From positions 186,001-250,000 of the forward strand of contig NZ_FNPI01000003.1 in the NCBI RefSeq assembly GCF_900107275.1: a stretch of DNA of 64,000 bases. The letters run 5' to 3'. The DNA comes from Evansella caseinilytica (GTDB taxonomy: Bacteria; Bacillota; Bacilli; Bacillales; Salisediminibacteriaceae). How positions within the stretch are numbered: position 1 is the stretch's first letter; the number at the start of each line of letters is the position of its first letter. Of this stretch, positions 50,059 through 58,975 are shown one piece after another. A program made the translations under genes and the position numbers. The notes below the pieces were generated by a model that was given only the letters and a program-made list of their open reading frames with translations, did not search any database and was not told the DNA's origin.

Positions 50059-50418
50059 TTACGAATGCTTCTCTTTCCGCTTTTGTATCCATCTATCTAT
50101 CACGGTTCGGCGGATTAAGGCAATGTTATTGAACAGCCTCACTCCAAAAGCAAAAACAGCTGCTAAGTATAAGTCTACACCAAGATGGACACCTAGAAAA
50201 GCTAAACAGGCAGCTAAAAGAATATTTGCAAAAAAACCTGTCAAAAATACCTTTTCATCAAATGCCTTGTCCAAGTGCGCGCGAATGCCGCCAAAGAGTG
50301 TATCCAATGCCGCCAATACCGCAATCGACAGATAGTTGGAATACTCGTCCGGCACCCGAAATTCCGTTGAAAGTCCTAGGAGGATCCCAATCAACAGCCC
50401 GACAATCGGCAACCACAT
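50059..50418 (-). CDS. sbp: Small basic membrane protein Sbp (DUF1290)
   Basis: A 119-residue protein with about three membrane segments and a basic C-terminal tail (RWIQKRKEKHS). It begins MWLPIVGLLIGILLGL and contains SIAVLAALDTLFGGIRAHLD, characteristic of DUF1290. It lies directly upstream of ftsA in many Bacilli; function unknown. GGAGG precedes the ATG, which overlaps the ylxX end region by direct adjacency (0 bp gap). Confidence 0.92.
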   Translation of the reverse strand: MWLPIVGLLIGILLGLSTEFRVPDEYSNYLSIAVLAALDTLFGGIRAHLDKAFDEKVFLTGFFANILLAACLAFLGVHLGVDLYLAAVFAFGVRLFNNIALIRRTVIDRWIQKRKEKHS

Positions 50419-51117
50419 TTACGATTCCTCCTTTAACTGCTCCATGTACCTAACTCTTAACGTTCTTTCATAAGGTGGTAATGTTACCTGATCAACTGGT
50501 TCTGATTGAACAGATAAATTTTCATATGAGAAAAATTCTTTTGATTGCGAGGACATTATGGCGTGATGAAGTCCTTCCGGATCGTCTGTCAGTACCCTCA
50601 CTTCCAAAGGGAACTGCGTCATCCGGCTGCTGTTGACCAAGGTTACGCCGTTAGCTTCCCGAATGGCGGTGGTACTTACAATTCGTTGATGACCAACGGC
50701 AATTTCTTTCGCGCCATTAATATTTAACTCATTAATCAACATGCGGAGAAGATACGGTGGCACAGAGCGGATTGAACCTCCAGAATAGTACTCATCAAAC
50801 ATTGGAGAAATTTCAACGACAACTCCTTGGCCGTTTACTTCCGTTATTCCAGCCTTTTCTCTTAGTTCATCGATCGTATCGGCCATAACCTCTTCTACGT
50901 CCTCTGTTTGCTGTAGCTGATACAAAAGCTCCATCTGCTTTTCTATCTCTTCATTCAGTTCTTTTTGCCTTTCCTTTTCCATTGTCAGTGCCTGGCGAAG
51001 CTCCATGATATTACGCGTATCACGTACTTCCGGCTCCTTGGTTGTTTGAAATTGAACGGCAACCATGAAGCCGATGATTGTTGTCACGCATGTAAAAATG
51101 ATCATCCGGTCTTTCAT
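50419..51117 (-). CDS. ylxX: DUF881 protein YlxX
   Basis: Single-pass membrane protein of 232 residues: MKDRMIIFTCVTTIIGFMVAVQF anchor region near the N-terminus, then a coiled coil (about 35-80, Glu/Lys/Gln-rich), then the DUF881 domain with GQGVVVEISP, LLRMLINELNINGAKEIAVG and RIVSTTAIREANG. Function unknown; probably division-associated by position. The ATG at 51117 lies 4 bp after the ylxW stop. Confidence 0.88.
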   Translation of the reverse strand: MKDRMIIFTCVTTIIGFMVAVQFQTTKEPEVRDTRNIMELRQALTMEKERQKELNEEIEKQMELLYQLQQTEDVEEVMADTIDELREKAGITEVNGQGVVVEISPMFDEYYSGGSIRSVPPYLLRMLINELNINGAKEIAVGHQRIVSTTAIREANGVTLVNSSRMTQFPLEVRVLTDDPEGLHHAIMSSQSKEFFSYENLSVQSEPVDQVTLPPYERTLRVRYMEQLKEES

Positions 51118-51121
51118 GCCG

Positions 51122-51826
51122 TCACCCGCCTTCAGAAAAATATGGATCCAGGATGATTTCACTTTCTTTTTCGATCCGAACCTCAATATTGTCATTTAGC
51201 AGAAAATCGGTGACTCCGCCAACCATGTTGAGCGCACCGATTAACGTTTCACTGTCTCCGATGGCGGTGATTTCAAACGGAGCAAACGAGACATGTCCGT
51301 CGATTTCAATCACCGGACCGATGCATTGAATATACGATTGGTGATTGAGTCGGTGCCCGTTCACTGCAATTGCCTCAGCCCCGGTCACATACAGTTCATC
51401 AATGACCATTTGCAGATGCTGCTCATGTACAATATAGTTGTTCGGATTCTCACCTTCCTGAACATATTCCGCATCCCGGAGCGTGACGCTGATCCCCTCG
51501 CCCTTCACCTGGACGGAGCCGGTCACCATCCGCAAGCGGTCAATATCTTCAACCAGGTTGTAATACTTTCGTTGGCGATTGGCAATCTCTTCTTCTATCT
51601 CTGTTATTTGACTTTGAATCACTCGTAATTCCTGTGTCAAATTGCGATTTATCGTTTGCTCCATCAATACTTGATTGCGCAAATCATCTTCTTCTTTCCA
51701 CTGTGTATTGGTCTGGTTCGCTGTCGACAGGACATTTTCTTTGGCAAATTGATAGCTGACAGCCAAAATGAAACCCGTCACCAGCAACACGAAAGAGAAA
51801 ATAACATGGCTACCCTTCACTCTCAC
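51122..51826 (-). CDS. ylxW: DUF881 protein YlxW
   Basis: Paralogue of YlxX: one N-terminal membrane segment (SHVIFSFVLLVTGFILAVSY), coiled coil, then DUF881 domain with VKGEGISVTLRDAEY, MVIDELYVTGAEAIAVNGHRL and QCIGPVIEIDG. An ATG at 51859 would overlap divIB by 50 bp; the GTG at 51826 with GAGGAGG 9 nt upstream is preferred, though the GTG at 51820 is possible. Function unknown. Confidence 0.85.
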   Translation of the reverse strand: MRVKGSHVIFSFVLLVTGFILAVSYQFAKENVLSTANQTNTQWKEEDDLRNQVLMEQTINRNLTQELRVIQSQITEIEEEIANRQRKYYNLVEDIDRLRMVTGSVQVKGEGISVTLRDAEYVQEGENPNNYIVHEQHLQMVIDELYVTGAEAIAVNGHRLNHQSYIQCIGPVIEIDGHVSFAPFEITAIGDSETLIGALNMVGGVTDFLLNDNIEVRIEKESEIILDPYFSEGG

Positions 51827-52592
51827 CTTCTTCTTCCTCCTCAGTCTCGAAACGCTCAAAATATGGATTTATCCTCATATGGAGTATCCCTTCAACATTT
51901 GCATCCAGTTGCTCTACAACAGAAGGATAAGGGGCTATTCGTTCAGCAAACCTGCGCACTGTTGAGTGAACGACAAAACCGTCATTCATATAAACAATGA
52001 TTTTCAGAGGATCGTTATCAGCCGGTGACAGATGGATTTCTGACATTCCCATCCGGATTGATTCCGATACTTGCGTCAGCTCTTTCGCAAGCTCAACAGT
52101 TACTTTTTCATCATCAAAACCGTAAAGAATCGGCGCGTCAAAGGGAGCGTTAACCGCCGTTTCCTCCGCCGTCAGCATATCGCCGGTTTCCAGTAAAGGA
52201 AAGAAGCTTCCACCTGCTTCCACGTACCCGATTCTTTCGTATTCCTCCACATGTAATAAAACAGTATTCGGCCATTTTCTCGACAGAGTGACCGTCCGGA
52301 TCTCCGGATGGGAACTTACTTCATTAACGGCTGCATCTTCATCAAAAAACCACATGCTGACATCGTTCAGCAAGCCGGTTTGTTTAATAATCCACTCGTC
52401 TGAAACAAAGGCGTTTCCATCCACTTCCACCGCTTTAATATGACTGAAGGAGGTCTGGAAATAAATGATAACCGTCATTAACAAAAAAAATAGAGAAACA
52501 TAGATTATAAGCCAGCGATTTGACCGAAGTCTTCTTCGTTCTTTTAGCGTAGGTATCCTCTCTTCGATTTCAACGACTTTTTTATTTTTCAT
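51810..52592 (-). CDS. divIB: Division septum protein DivIB (FtsQ)
   Basis: Bitopic membrane protein that stabilises FtsL/DivIC and septal PBP complexes. The 260 residues have a short basic cytoplasmic tail (ERRRLRSNR), one membrane segment (about 30-50, WLIIYVSLFFLLMTVIIYF), then the POTRA and beta domains (VEVDGNAFVSDEWI) and an acidic C-terminus. GGAGG 7 nt before the ATG at 52592 decides against the ATG at 52607. The 236-bp gap upstream to murB shows nothing recognisable. Confidence 0.93.
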   Translation of the reverse strand: MKNKKVVEIEERIPTLKERRRLRSNRWLIIYVSLFFLLMTVIIYFQTSFSHIKAVEVDGNAFVSDEWIIKQTGLLNDVSMWFFDEDAAVNEVSSHPEIRTVTLSRKWPNTVLLHVEEYERIGYVEAGGSFFPLLETGDMLTAEETAVNAPFDAPILYGFDDEKVTVELAKELTQVSESIRMGMSEIHLSPADNDPLKIIVYMNDGFVVHSTVRRFAERIAPYPSVVEQLDANVEGILHMRINPYFERFETEEEEEGESEG

Positions 52593-52828
52593 TACCCTTT
52601 CCTCCATTGTATAGCAAGGGATTAAACGAGAAAACTGGATTTTTTAAGTTCTATCTACTTTTTGATAAAAAGAGAGAAAATGCCTGTTTATTCGTCCGTT
52701 CCACTAGTTAATATTCCTTTTCGTGACTGGTACATGCTGCAACTCGTTACAAGAAACGACATTCACATGGAATATCTTTATTTTACAATATTTGTTTAAA
52801 AGTTGAAAACCAAGCTTTACATGTGCGT

Positions 52829-53749
52829 TCAAAACGATGACTCGCCGATTAATTCTACTTCCGGCACCATTTTAATTCCATATTTGTCGTAAATCGTTTT
52901 TTGTACATAAGAAATAAGGTTCATGACATCCGCCGCTTTCGCTTCACCAATATTGACGATAAAATTGGCGTGCATCTCGGATATTTGCGCCCCGCCGATA
53001 GTATGTCCTTTCAAACCTGCTTCTTCTATCAGCTTGCCGGCATAGTTCGGCAGCGGATTGCGGAAAACGCTCCCGCAGCATGGATAGTTCCACGGCTGGG
53101 AATGGCGGCGGTATTCCTTATTTGCTTGCATTTCCTTTGTGATTTTTTCTCTGTCGCCCTTTTTCAACAAAAACTCCGCTTCCAAGCATATTCCCTGTTC
53201 CGTTTGCAAACGCGACGTCCGGTAGGAAAAATGCATTTCTTCCTTTGTATACCATGTGATACTGCCGTCCGGAAGCAGCACCCGAGTCCTTTGAAGGATT
53301 TGCGATATATCGGATCCATGCGCTCCGGCGTTCATAAATACAGCGCCGCCCACCGTGCCGGGAATTCCTCCTGCAAATTCCAATCCAGAATATCCTTTTT
53401 TACTCATGATTGTCGCCAGCCTGATGAGAGAATAACCTGCCCCGACTCTCAGCGTTTCCCCGTCCTGGATCAGCTCCGTCATGTTTTCGCCGAGCTTGAT
53501 GACTACCCCCTGTATTCCGTTGTCGGAAATCAGGAGATTCGATCCTTTGCCGATAACAAACCATGGAACTTCCTCCGCGACAATTGCCTTCATTGCTTTT
53601 TCCAGCCCTTCCACAGAGGAAGGCTCAAAAAACAGCGCGGCCGGACCGCCGATTTTCCACGTTGTATGATTTTTTAACGGTTCCTGTTCTTTTATATTCC
53701 CTGCTTGCAAAGCTGCTAGCTTTTTCATCAAATTTTTTACCTTATCCAT
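52829..53749 (-). CDS. murB: UDP-N-acetylenolpyruvoylglucosamine reductase
   Basis: FAD enzyme that reduces enolpyruvyl-UDP-GlcNAc to UDP-MurNAc. The 306 residues include HTTWKIGGPA, the FAD-binding VIGKGSNLLISDNG, GLEFAGGIPGTVGGAVFMNAG, the catalytic Ser in CCGSVFRNP and a C-terminal Glu in VPEVELIGE. The frame is open to 53827, but GGAGG before the ATG at 53749 decides. Its usual upstream neighbour murG is missing. Confidence 0.96.
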   Translation of the reverse strand: MDKVKNLMKKLAALQAGNIKEQEPLKNHTTWKIGGPAALFFEPSSVEGLEKAMKAIVAEEVPWFVIGKGSNLLISDNGIQGVVIKLGENMTELIQDGETLRVGAGYSLIRLATIMSKKGYSGLEFAGGIPGTVGGAVFMNAGAHGSDISQILQRTRVLLPDGSITWYTKEEMHFSYRTSRLQTEQGICLEAEFLLKKGDREKITKEMQANKEYRRHSQPWNYPCCGSVFRNPLPNYAGKLIEEAGLKGHTIGGAQISEMHANFIVNIGEAKAADVMNLISYVQKTIYDKYGIKMVPEVELIGESSF

Positions 53750-54072
53750 ATAAACCTCCATCAGTGATTGTATTCCAAAATCTGTGATGTTGACAGACAG
53801 AGTTCCCGTTTGTCTCTTGTGTTTCATTAAAGAAGATATTCAAAAATATATATAATCATAACAAATCGAATATCATGATCGCACTTCGTTCGTTTTCCAT
53901 CGTAAAACGCATTTTTTCTGTTTCAAGCATACCATTGACTGCGGATTGTCTCAAATGGAGTACGTTTTGAGACGCCCTCTTCATTATATCGTAAAAATGA
54001 CATGGCCGATGCCAAATATTGCGGATAGCTTCCGCTTCATTTTCATTGAGGGCTGTTTTCGTAAGCATTGTT

Positions 54073-54120
54073 GCTATTGGACCTTAAACCAAGCTAAAGC
54101 TTGGGTTAAGGTCCAATAGC
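54073..54120. repeat. 48-bp near-perfect palindrome
   Basis: Arms of 23 bp, GCTATTGGACCTTAAACCA (start of left arm) and its complement, differ at one position and are separated by only 2 nt. No T tract on either side, so it is not an ordinary terminator. Confidence 0.85.
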
Positions 54121-54162
54121 TAAAAGCAACCTCATTGAAAAAAGCTGATAAACATGAAACAT

Positions 54163-54234
54163 CACCTGCTCAGTGCGTGTGTTTAAAAAGTGAAGAGGCA
54201 TGCAGCCCTTTTAAACACACGCGCTCTGCAGGTG
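54163..54234. repeat. 72-bp interrupted palindrome related to the GTTCAAAAAG family
   Basis: Outer arms CACCTGC / GCAGGTG, inner arms GTGCGTGTGTTTAAAA / TTTTAAACACACGCGC, loop of about 17 nt. The inner arm looks like the GTGTTCAAAAAG arm with changes. It lies 55 bp after the spoVE stop; no T tract follows on the minus strand. Confidence 0.75.
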
Positions 54235-54288
54235 AAGCCTTCAATCGTGAACCGTCATTGTACGGCCGCAGTATTTACACACCATCCG

Positions 54289-55386
54289 TCATCTCATATG
54301 GCGGCTGATATTCAACAAAACGCCGATCGAAGTAAGCATCAGCGTCAGCGACGATCCGCCATAGCTAATCAACGGCAGGGTAATACCGGTCACCGGCATC
54401 AGACCGATGACAACCCCGATGTTGATCATCACCTGAATGGCAATCATGCCAATGATCCCCGTTGCAAGCAGGCTGCCGTAGAGATCAGGGGCGTATAATG
54501 CAATCCGCAGTCCCCGCCATAAAAGCACGGCAAAGCAGGCAAGGACAAAGGCACCGCCAAGAAACCCCAACTCCTCCGACAAAATCGCAAAAATAAAATC
54601 CGTTTGCGGCTCGGGCAAATAGAAATATTTCTGCCTGCTTGCTCCAAGACCCAATCCAAGAAAGCCTCCTGGCCCGATGGCGTATAAGGATTGAATGATT
54701 TGAAAACCGCTGCCTAGCGGATCCTGCCATGGATCTAAAAAAGAAACAACCCGCTGCAGGCGGTACGGAGCGGAAGCGATCAAGCCGACCAACCCGGCAA
54801 GGCCGATAAACCCTAAAACGACAAAATGCTTCACCTGGGCGCCGGCCACAAAAATGATCACAACGCTCGTTAATACCATGACCATTCCGGTCCCCAAATC
54901 AGGCTGGAGCATAATGAGTCCGAAGGCAATGATGACAACCCCCAGCGTCGGAAACAGCCCCCGCTTAATGGTTGTCACATATTTATGGCTATCAGACAAA
55001 TATTTGGCGAGAAAAAAAATCATCGCAATTTTCATGAATTCCGACGGCTGAATGGAAAAGGCACCGACACCGAGCCAGCTGCGGGCGCCTCCGCGAACCA
55101 ACCCGACACCGGGAATCAAGACGATCACCAATAAGAGAAAGCACGTCAGCATGATCGTTTTTGTAAATTTACGCCACGTCCAATAATCCACATTTGTCAT
55201 AAAAAGCATGGAAACGATGCCGAGCACCGCAAAAAACAGCTGTCGCTTCAAAAAGAAAAAGGAATCGTCAAAATTATGTTCCGCCCACACAGCACTCGCA
55301 CTGTAAACCATGATCAATCCGATCGTCAGTAAGCACAACATCGCTGCAATCAATAAAATGTCCGGCGCAGTTTTTGTTTTTGGCAA
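54289..55386 (-). CDS. spoVE: SEDS peptidoglycan polymerase SpoVE
   Basis: FtsW/RodA/SpoVE-family glycosyltransferase for spore cortex, partner of SpoVD. The 365 residues have ten hydrophobic segments and the family landmarks GARSWLGVGAFSIQPSEF and NIGVVIGLMPVTGITLPLIS. An ATG at 55401 encloses GAGGTG, which instead fits the TTG at 55386; SpoVE of B. subtilis is 366 residues. The position between murD and murB indicates SpoVE rather than FtsW. Confidence 0.94.
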   Translation of the reverse strand: MPKTKTAPDILLIAAMLCLLTIGLIMVYSASAVWAEHNFDDSFFFLKRQLFFAVLGIVSMLFMTNVDYWTWRKFTKTIMLTCFLLLVIVLIPGVGLVRGGARSWLGVGAFSIQPSEFMKIAMIFFLAKYLSDSHKYVTTIKRGLFPTLGVVIIAFGLIMLQPDLGTGMVMVLTSVVIIFVAGAQVKHFVVLGFIGLAGLVGLIASAPYRLQRVVSFLDPWQDPLGSGFQIIQSLYAIGPGGFLGLGLGASRQKYFYLPEPQTDFIFAILSEELGFLGGAFVLACFAVLLWRGLRIALYAPDLYGSLLATGIIGMIAIQVMINIGVVIGLMPVTGITLPLISYGGSSLTLMLTSIGVLLNISRHMR

Positions 55387-55460
55387 CGGAGAACACCTCA
55401 ATTTCTCAATGCATCATCTCTGTTACCTATGTTTATGTGCAGAGCGGACAAACATGACTT

Positions 55461-56819
55461 TTAGCGGACAATCTTTTTCACTTCATCGATAAATGTATCT
55501 CCCCGTTCCTCAAATGTGTTGAATTGATCCCATGAAGCACAAGCTGGTGACAGGAGGATGGTATCACCAGGAGCCGAGATCTCATACGCAAGCGGAACAG
55601 CCTCCCGCAACGTGCTGCAAGTCTTTACCGTCTCCACTCCGGCCCGCTTTGCCGTTTCGGCGATCAACATTCCGGTCTCCCCGTAAGTCACAATCCCGCT
55701 GACACGCTGTTCCAAATAAGGCAGCAATTCATCAAAGCCGTTGCCGCGATCGAGACCGCCGGCAAGCAAAACAACCGGTTTTTCAAAAGCCTTCAATGCG
55801 GTGATCGTCGCGGTGACATTGGTCGCTTTGGAGTTATTGTAAAATGACCGATCATTGAAGGAGTCGACAAACTGCAGACGATGGGCGACCCCCGCAAACG
55901 TTTTTAATACCGTCCGAATACGCTCGATATCCGCTCCTGCAAGGAATGCCGCCGCCGCTGCCGCAAGTCCGTTTGCCACATTATGCAATCCCGGCAGCGA
56001 CATTTCTTCCACTCGGATGAGTTTTTTGCCGAAAACCGATAACCAGCCGTTTTCAACACACGCCCCGTTTTGTACCGCTTCTTCCGTGGAAAACGGAACA
56101 AAAGCAGCTTGTCCTGATTGAACGACGGCGGTTACCTTCGGGTCATCTGCGTTGTAAACGATGTAATCTCCTTCGGCTTGATTTTTGAAAATATTTGCCT
56201 TTGCAGCAATATAATCATCCATCGTTCCATGATAATCAATATGAGCTTCGATCAAATTAAGAAGCACGGAAATTTTCGGCCGGAACATCTCCGTCCCCAT
56301 CAACTGGAAGCTGGATAATTCCGTGACCAGCACATTCTTTTCGGTGGCCTGCTGCGCAACCTCGCATGCAACTTCCCCGATATTTCCGGCAATCAGCGGT
56401 GTTTTTTGACTGTCTTTCAGCATTTCAAATAGATACGTCGTCGTCGTTGTTTTCCCATTGGAGCCGGTGATGCCGATAATCTCCGCTTCGCTGATTTCAT
56501 ATGCAAGCTCCACCTCCGTTATCACCGGTATCCGAAGAGATGCAGCTTTGACGATCAGCGGATTGTCATAGCGGATTCCCGGATTTTTCACCAGGTAATC
56601 AAGATGCTCTCCAACCAAGTCCGGCGGATGCGAGCCGCAGACCACCTCCGCTCCAAGCTTTTGCAGACGCTGTGCTTCAACGTTCTCTTCCAGCGGCTTG
56701 CGGTCGTTCACCGTCACGCGCGCGCCGAGCTTCAACAGCAACTCCGCCGCAGCGGTGCCGCTTTTCGCCAAGCCTAAGACTAGGATTTGTTTATCTAAAA
56801 ATCTTGCAGTATTTTTCAT
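55461..56819 (-). CDS. murD: UDP-N-acetylmuramoylalanine-D-glutamate ligase
   Basis: Adds D-Glu to UDP-MurNAc-L-Ala. The 452 residues show the N-terminal VLGLAKSGTAAAELLL, ATP loop GITGSNGKTTTTT, the central HIDYHGTMDDYIAAK and C-terminal LLAGGLDRGNGFDEL. It lies 1 bp after mraY, between mraY and spoVE as in B. subtilis. Confidence 0.97.
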   Translation of the reverse strand: MKNTARFLDKQILVLGLAKSGTAAAELLLKLGARVTVNDRKPLEENVEAQRLQKLGAEVVCGSHPPDLVGEHLDYLVKNPGIRYDNPLIVKAASLRIPVITEVELAYEISEAEIIGITGSNGKTTTTTYLFEMLKDSQKTPLIAGNIGEVACEVAQQATEKNVLVTELSSFQLMGTEMFRPKISVLLNLIEAHIDYHGTMDDYIAAKANIFKNQAEGDYIVYNADDPKVTAVVQSGQAAFVPFSTEEAVQNGACVENGWLSVFGKKLIRVEEMSLPGLHNVANGLAAAAAAFLAGADIERIRTVLKTFAGVAHRLQFVDSFNDRSFYNNSKATNVTATITALKAFEKPVVLLAGGLDRGNGFDELLPYLEQRVSGIVTYGETGMLIAETAKRAGVETVKTCSTLREAVPLAYEISAPGDTILLSPACASWDQFNTFEERGDTFIDEVKKIVR

Positions 56820-56820
56820 C

Positions 56821-57795
56821 TTACATCCACACCTCGATATAGACTCCTATCGTTGCAAACAGCAAGCCGACAAGCCAAAAGGTTACGACAACCCGCCATT
56901 CGCTCCAACCTGACAGTTCATAATGGTGATGCAACGGACTCATTTTAAACACCCGTTTTCCCGTTGATTTAAAGGAAGCGACTTGAATGATGACGGACAG
57001 CGTTTCAATGACAAACACACCGCCGATAACAATCAGCATCAATTCCATTTTTGTTAAGATCGCGATCATCGCAATCGCTCCGCCAAGGGCAAGCGAACCG
57101 GTATCACCCATGAATACTTTCGCAGGGTGCGCATTGTAAACTAAAAAACCGAGCACCGCTCCGACGACAGCGACGGAAAACAGCGATACCGTGTACATGG
57201 AAACAGAATATGCAATAATGGCAAAAGCACCAAAAGCGATGGCTGATGTCCCGGCAACCAATCCATCGAGTCCATCGGTTAAATTGACCGCGTTGGAGGC
57301 CCCAACCAGGATAATGACGATCAACGGCAAATACATCCATCCCAATTCCAGGGAATACGATGTTCCGGGAATGCTGATAGCCGTTGATAAGCCTGTCTGC
57401 AGCAGGACAACATAGACAATAACTGAGATGAAAACCTGTCCAAGAAACTTCTGCTTTGACGTAAGCCCTAAGTTTCTTTTCTTGGAGACTTTGATAAAGT
57501 CATCCAGAAAGCCAAGCAGTCCGAATCCGACCGTAACAAATAAAAGCAGCCATATTTCAACATCAACGGAATGGAACTGTCCCACCATGATAAACGTCGA
57601 AACAACGATGGCGAACAAGATCATAATTCCCCCCATCGTCGGTGTTCCACTTTTCTTTTGATGTGATTCTGGTCCTTCATCTCGTATGCTCTGCCCAAAT
57701 TTCAGTCTTCGTAAAAAGGGGATAAAAATTGGCGAGATCAGTACTGCGATTAAAAATGATAAGATCAAGGTGAATAATAAGCCTTGTTCCAGCAT
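56821..57795 (-). CDS. mraY: Phospho-N-acetylmuramoyl-pentapeptide transferase
   Basis: Membrane enzyme that makes lipid I. The 324 residues contain ten hydrophobic segments and the conserved [47 protein letters not shown] and [13 protein letters not shown]. The frame extends to 57825, but AAAGGAG 8 nt before the ATG at 57795 decides. The gap 57796-57966 towards the MurF-like gene shows nothing recognisable. Confidence 0.97.
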   Translation of the reverse strand: MLEQGLLFTLILSFLIAVLISPIFIPFLRRLKFGQSIRDEGPESHQKKSGTPTMGGIMILFAIVVSTFIMVGQFHSVDVEIWLLLFVTVGFGLLGFLDDFIKVSKKRNLGLTSKQKFLGQVFISVIVYVVLLQTGLSTAISIPGTSYSLELGWMYLPLIVIILVGASNAVNLTDGLDGLVAGTSAIAFGAFAIIAYSVSMYTVSLFSVAVVGAVLGFLVYNAHPAKVFMGDTGSLALGGAIAMIAILTKMELMLIVIGGVFVIETLSVIIQVASFKSTGKRVFKMSPLHHHYELSGWSEWRVVVTFWLVGLLFATIGVYIEVWM

Positions 57796-57966
57796 ATCGG
57801 GAGCTCCTTTCTTACGACAACCCACACCTTCAAAAATTTGCTTAACTTCTAAAAAAATCCATTTTGATGAACCTTTTATCTTCTCTTACTAGAAGCTGGC
57901 TGAAGGATGTTTCAATATCCATTTTATCGTTTGTTAACCATTTTCATGACAATCTATTAATAGTGT

Positions 57967-58002
57967 TTGTTCAAAAAGATCGGTTTTTATCTTTTTGAAC
58001 AA
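57967..58002. repeat. GTTCAAAAAG palindrome at the end of the MurF-like gene
   Basis: TTGTTCAAAAAGAT and ATCTTTTTGAACAA arms with an 8-nt loop, perfect 14-bp stem. Read on the minus strand it encodes the last residues and TGA stop of the MurF-like protein. Confidence 0.88.
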
Positions 58003-58975
58003 GCATCTGCTGCACCTCGTCATCCGCCGGCAATGACGACGGATGCACGGACGACAGCGCTTGGTGAATATCCTCCGCTATCATACCAAGATGGACAGAA
58101 ATAGCAATAGTAAATAATACAGGTTTTAACGCTTTTTTGGAAAAAGGCAGCGTAAAGGACATATGGATTCCGGTCAGCTCAAACGTTGTCCTGCCTTGCT
58201 GTTCCACAATCATTTTTACTTGAAACAAGCAGTCTTCCGCTTCCCCGCATTTTATCGCATCCGTTTTCCAATTTCTATGAAAGGAAATGTCATCCCCATC
58301 CACGAGCAATACGGAACTTGCCTTCATGCCGGCCTCGATTCGAGCGCATTCAGCTGCCAATTCTACTTTCTGTTCCGAAGGTAATTGTCCATCCGGAAAT
58401 GGCGTGATCACCGCAAAGCTCGGTTCGACAATTCCGCTCACTTCAGCGAGATCAGCCGTTGTATTCATCGCTGCTTTACAAATAATCACCTCGGTATCGG
58501 AAGCCATTTGCAAGATAGAAGCGCATAGGTCGACAGCATGATGACCGCCGCTTTCCACCGCATGCACTTTCACTTTCGTTCCGAGAACAGCGGCGATCAG
58601 CGCCGTTGTCAAGTTGACATCGCCAAAGCCGGTGACGGCAATCACCGTCGGATCTAGTTCCATTAGATAGTTTTTTGTAAGCTGGTGCAATGCTTTTCGG
58701 CAGTCGGCCACCTCAAAAACCGGAAAGCCTGGAGGCAGCCCGCTCGGCAGCTCTATACCCTGTTCCCACAAGGAAGCCGCTGCCCCCTGCTGAACCGCGG
58801 ACAGCAGCAATTGTTCACGGGAACAACCGCTCGTTTCAAGGGGAATAAACAGCGATTCCTCGATGTCGTCACCTGCGTTAATACTGACACCCTTCCCCTT
58901 GAAATCCGGAGATACTTTGCCGTGCACAAGTATGCCGACAGTCTCTATCATACTTGCATCAAGGATTGTCTTCAT
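57971..58975 (-). CDS. Truncated, ATP-loop-less MurF-like protein
   Basis: A 334-residue protein homologous to UDP-MurNAc-tripeptide D-alanyl-D-alanine ligase. Recognisable are GVSINAGDDIEESLFIPL and GAAASLWEQG (domain 1), KALHQLTKNYLMEL, AAVLGTKVKVH, the SDTEVIICKAAMNT to AVITP stretch (domain 2). The ATP loop TGSNGKTTT is replaced by TGFGDVNLT (115-123); the EMGM and NIGE-H catalytic segments are lost; domain 3 is missing. Normal MurF is about 450 residues. The ATG overlaps the murE stop (ATGA) with AAGGAG 8 nt upstream, so it still looks translated. The C-terminus LVQKDKNRSF comes from the repeat palindrome. It cannot be an active ligase; either a decaying gene or a pseudoenzyme. Confidence 0.85.
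   Translation of the reverse strand: MKTILDASMIETVGILVHGKVSPDFKGKGVSINAGDDIEESLFIPLETSGCSREQLLLSAVQQGAAASLWEQGIELPSGLPPGFPVFEVADCRKALHQLTKNYLMELDPTVIAVTGFGDVNLTTALIAAVLGTKVKVHAVESGGHHAVDLCASILQMASDTEVIICKAAMNTTADLAEVSGIVEPSFAVITPFPDGQLPSEQKVELAAECARIEAGMKASSVLLVDGDDISFHRNWKTDAIKCGEAEDCLFQVKMIVEQQGRTTFELTGIHMSFTLPFSKKALKPVLFTIAISVHLGMIAEDIHQALSSVHPSSLPADDEVQQMLVQKDKNRSF

Larger units (their letters stand above)
53750..54288. other. spoVE-murB intergenic region where murG is expected
   Basis: 539 bp without a convincing gene. It holds a GTCTCAAA / TTTGAGAC dyad (about 53947-53974) and two large palindromes listed separately. A 70-codon frame at 53856-54068 crosses the dyad, has no good ribosome-binding site and no recognisable family. 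No MurG motif was seen in any frame. Confidence 0.7.

Noticed and set aside
53856-54068. 70-codon frame in the spoVE-murB gap
   Set aside because: Spans a CTCAAA dyad, no ribosome-binding site, no resemblance to MurG or another family.
54163-54234. Rho-independent terminator of spoVE
   Set aside because: The stem is long but no T tract follows on the minus strand, and loop and arms fit the repeat family better.
57971-58975. Frameshifted or interrupted normal murF
   Set aside because: The frame is continuous and coupled to murE; losses are by substitution at the ATP loop and deletion of domain 3, not by a frameshift. No domain 3 sequence was seen in 57796-57966.
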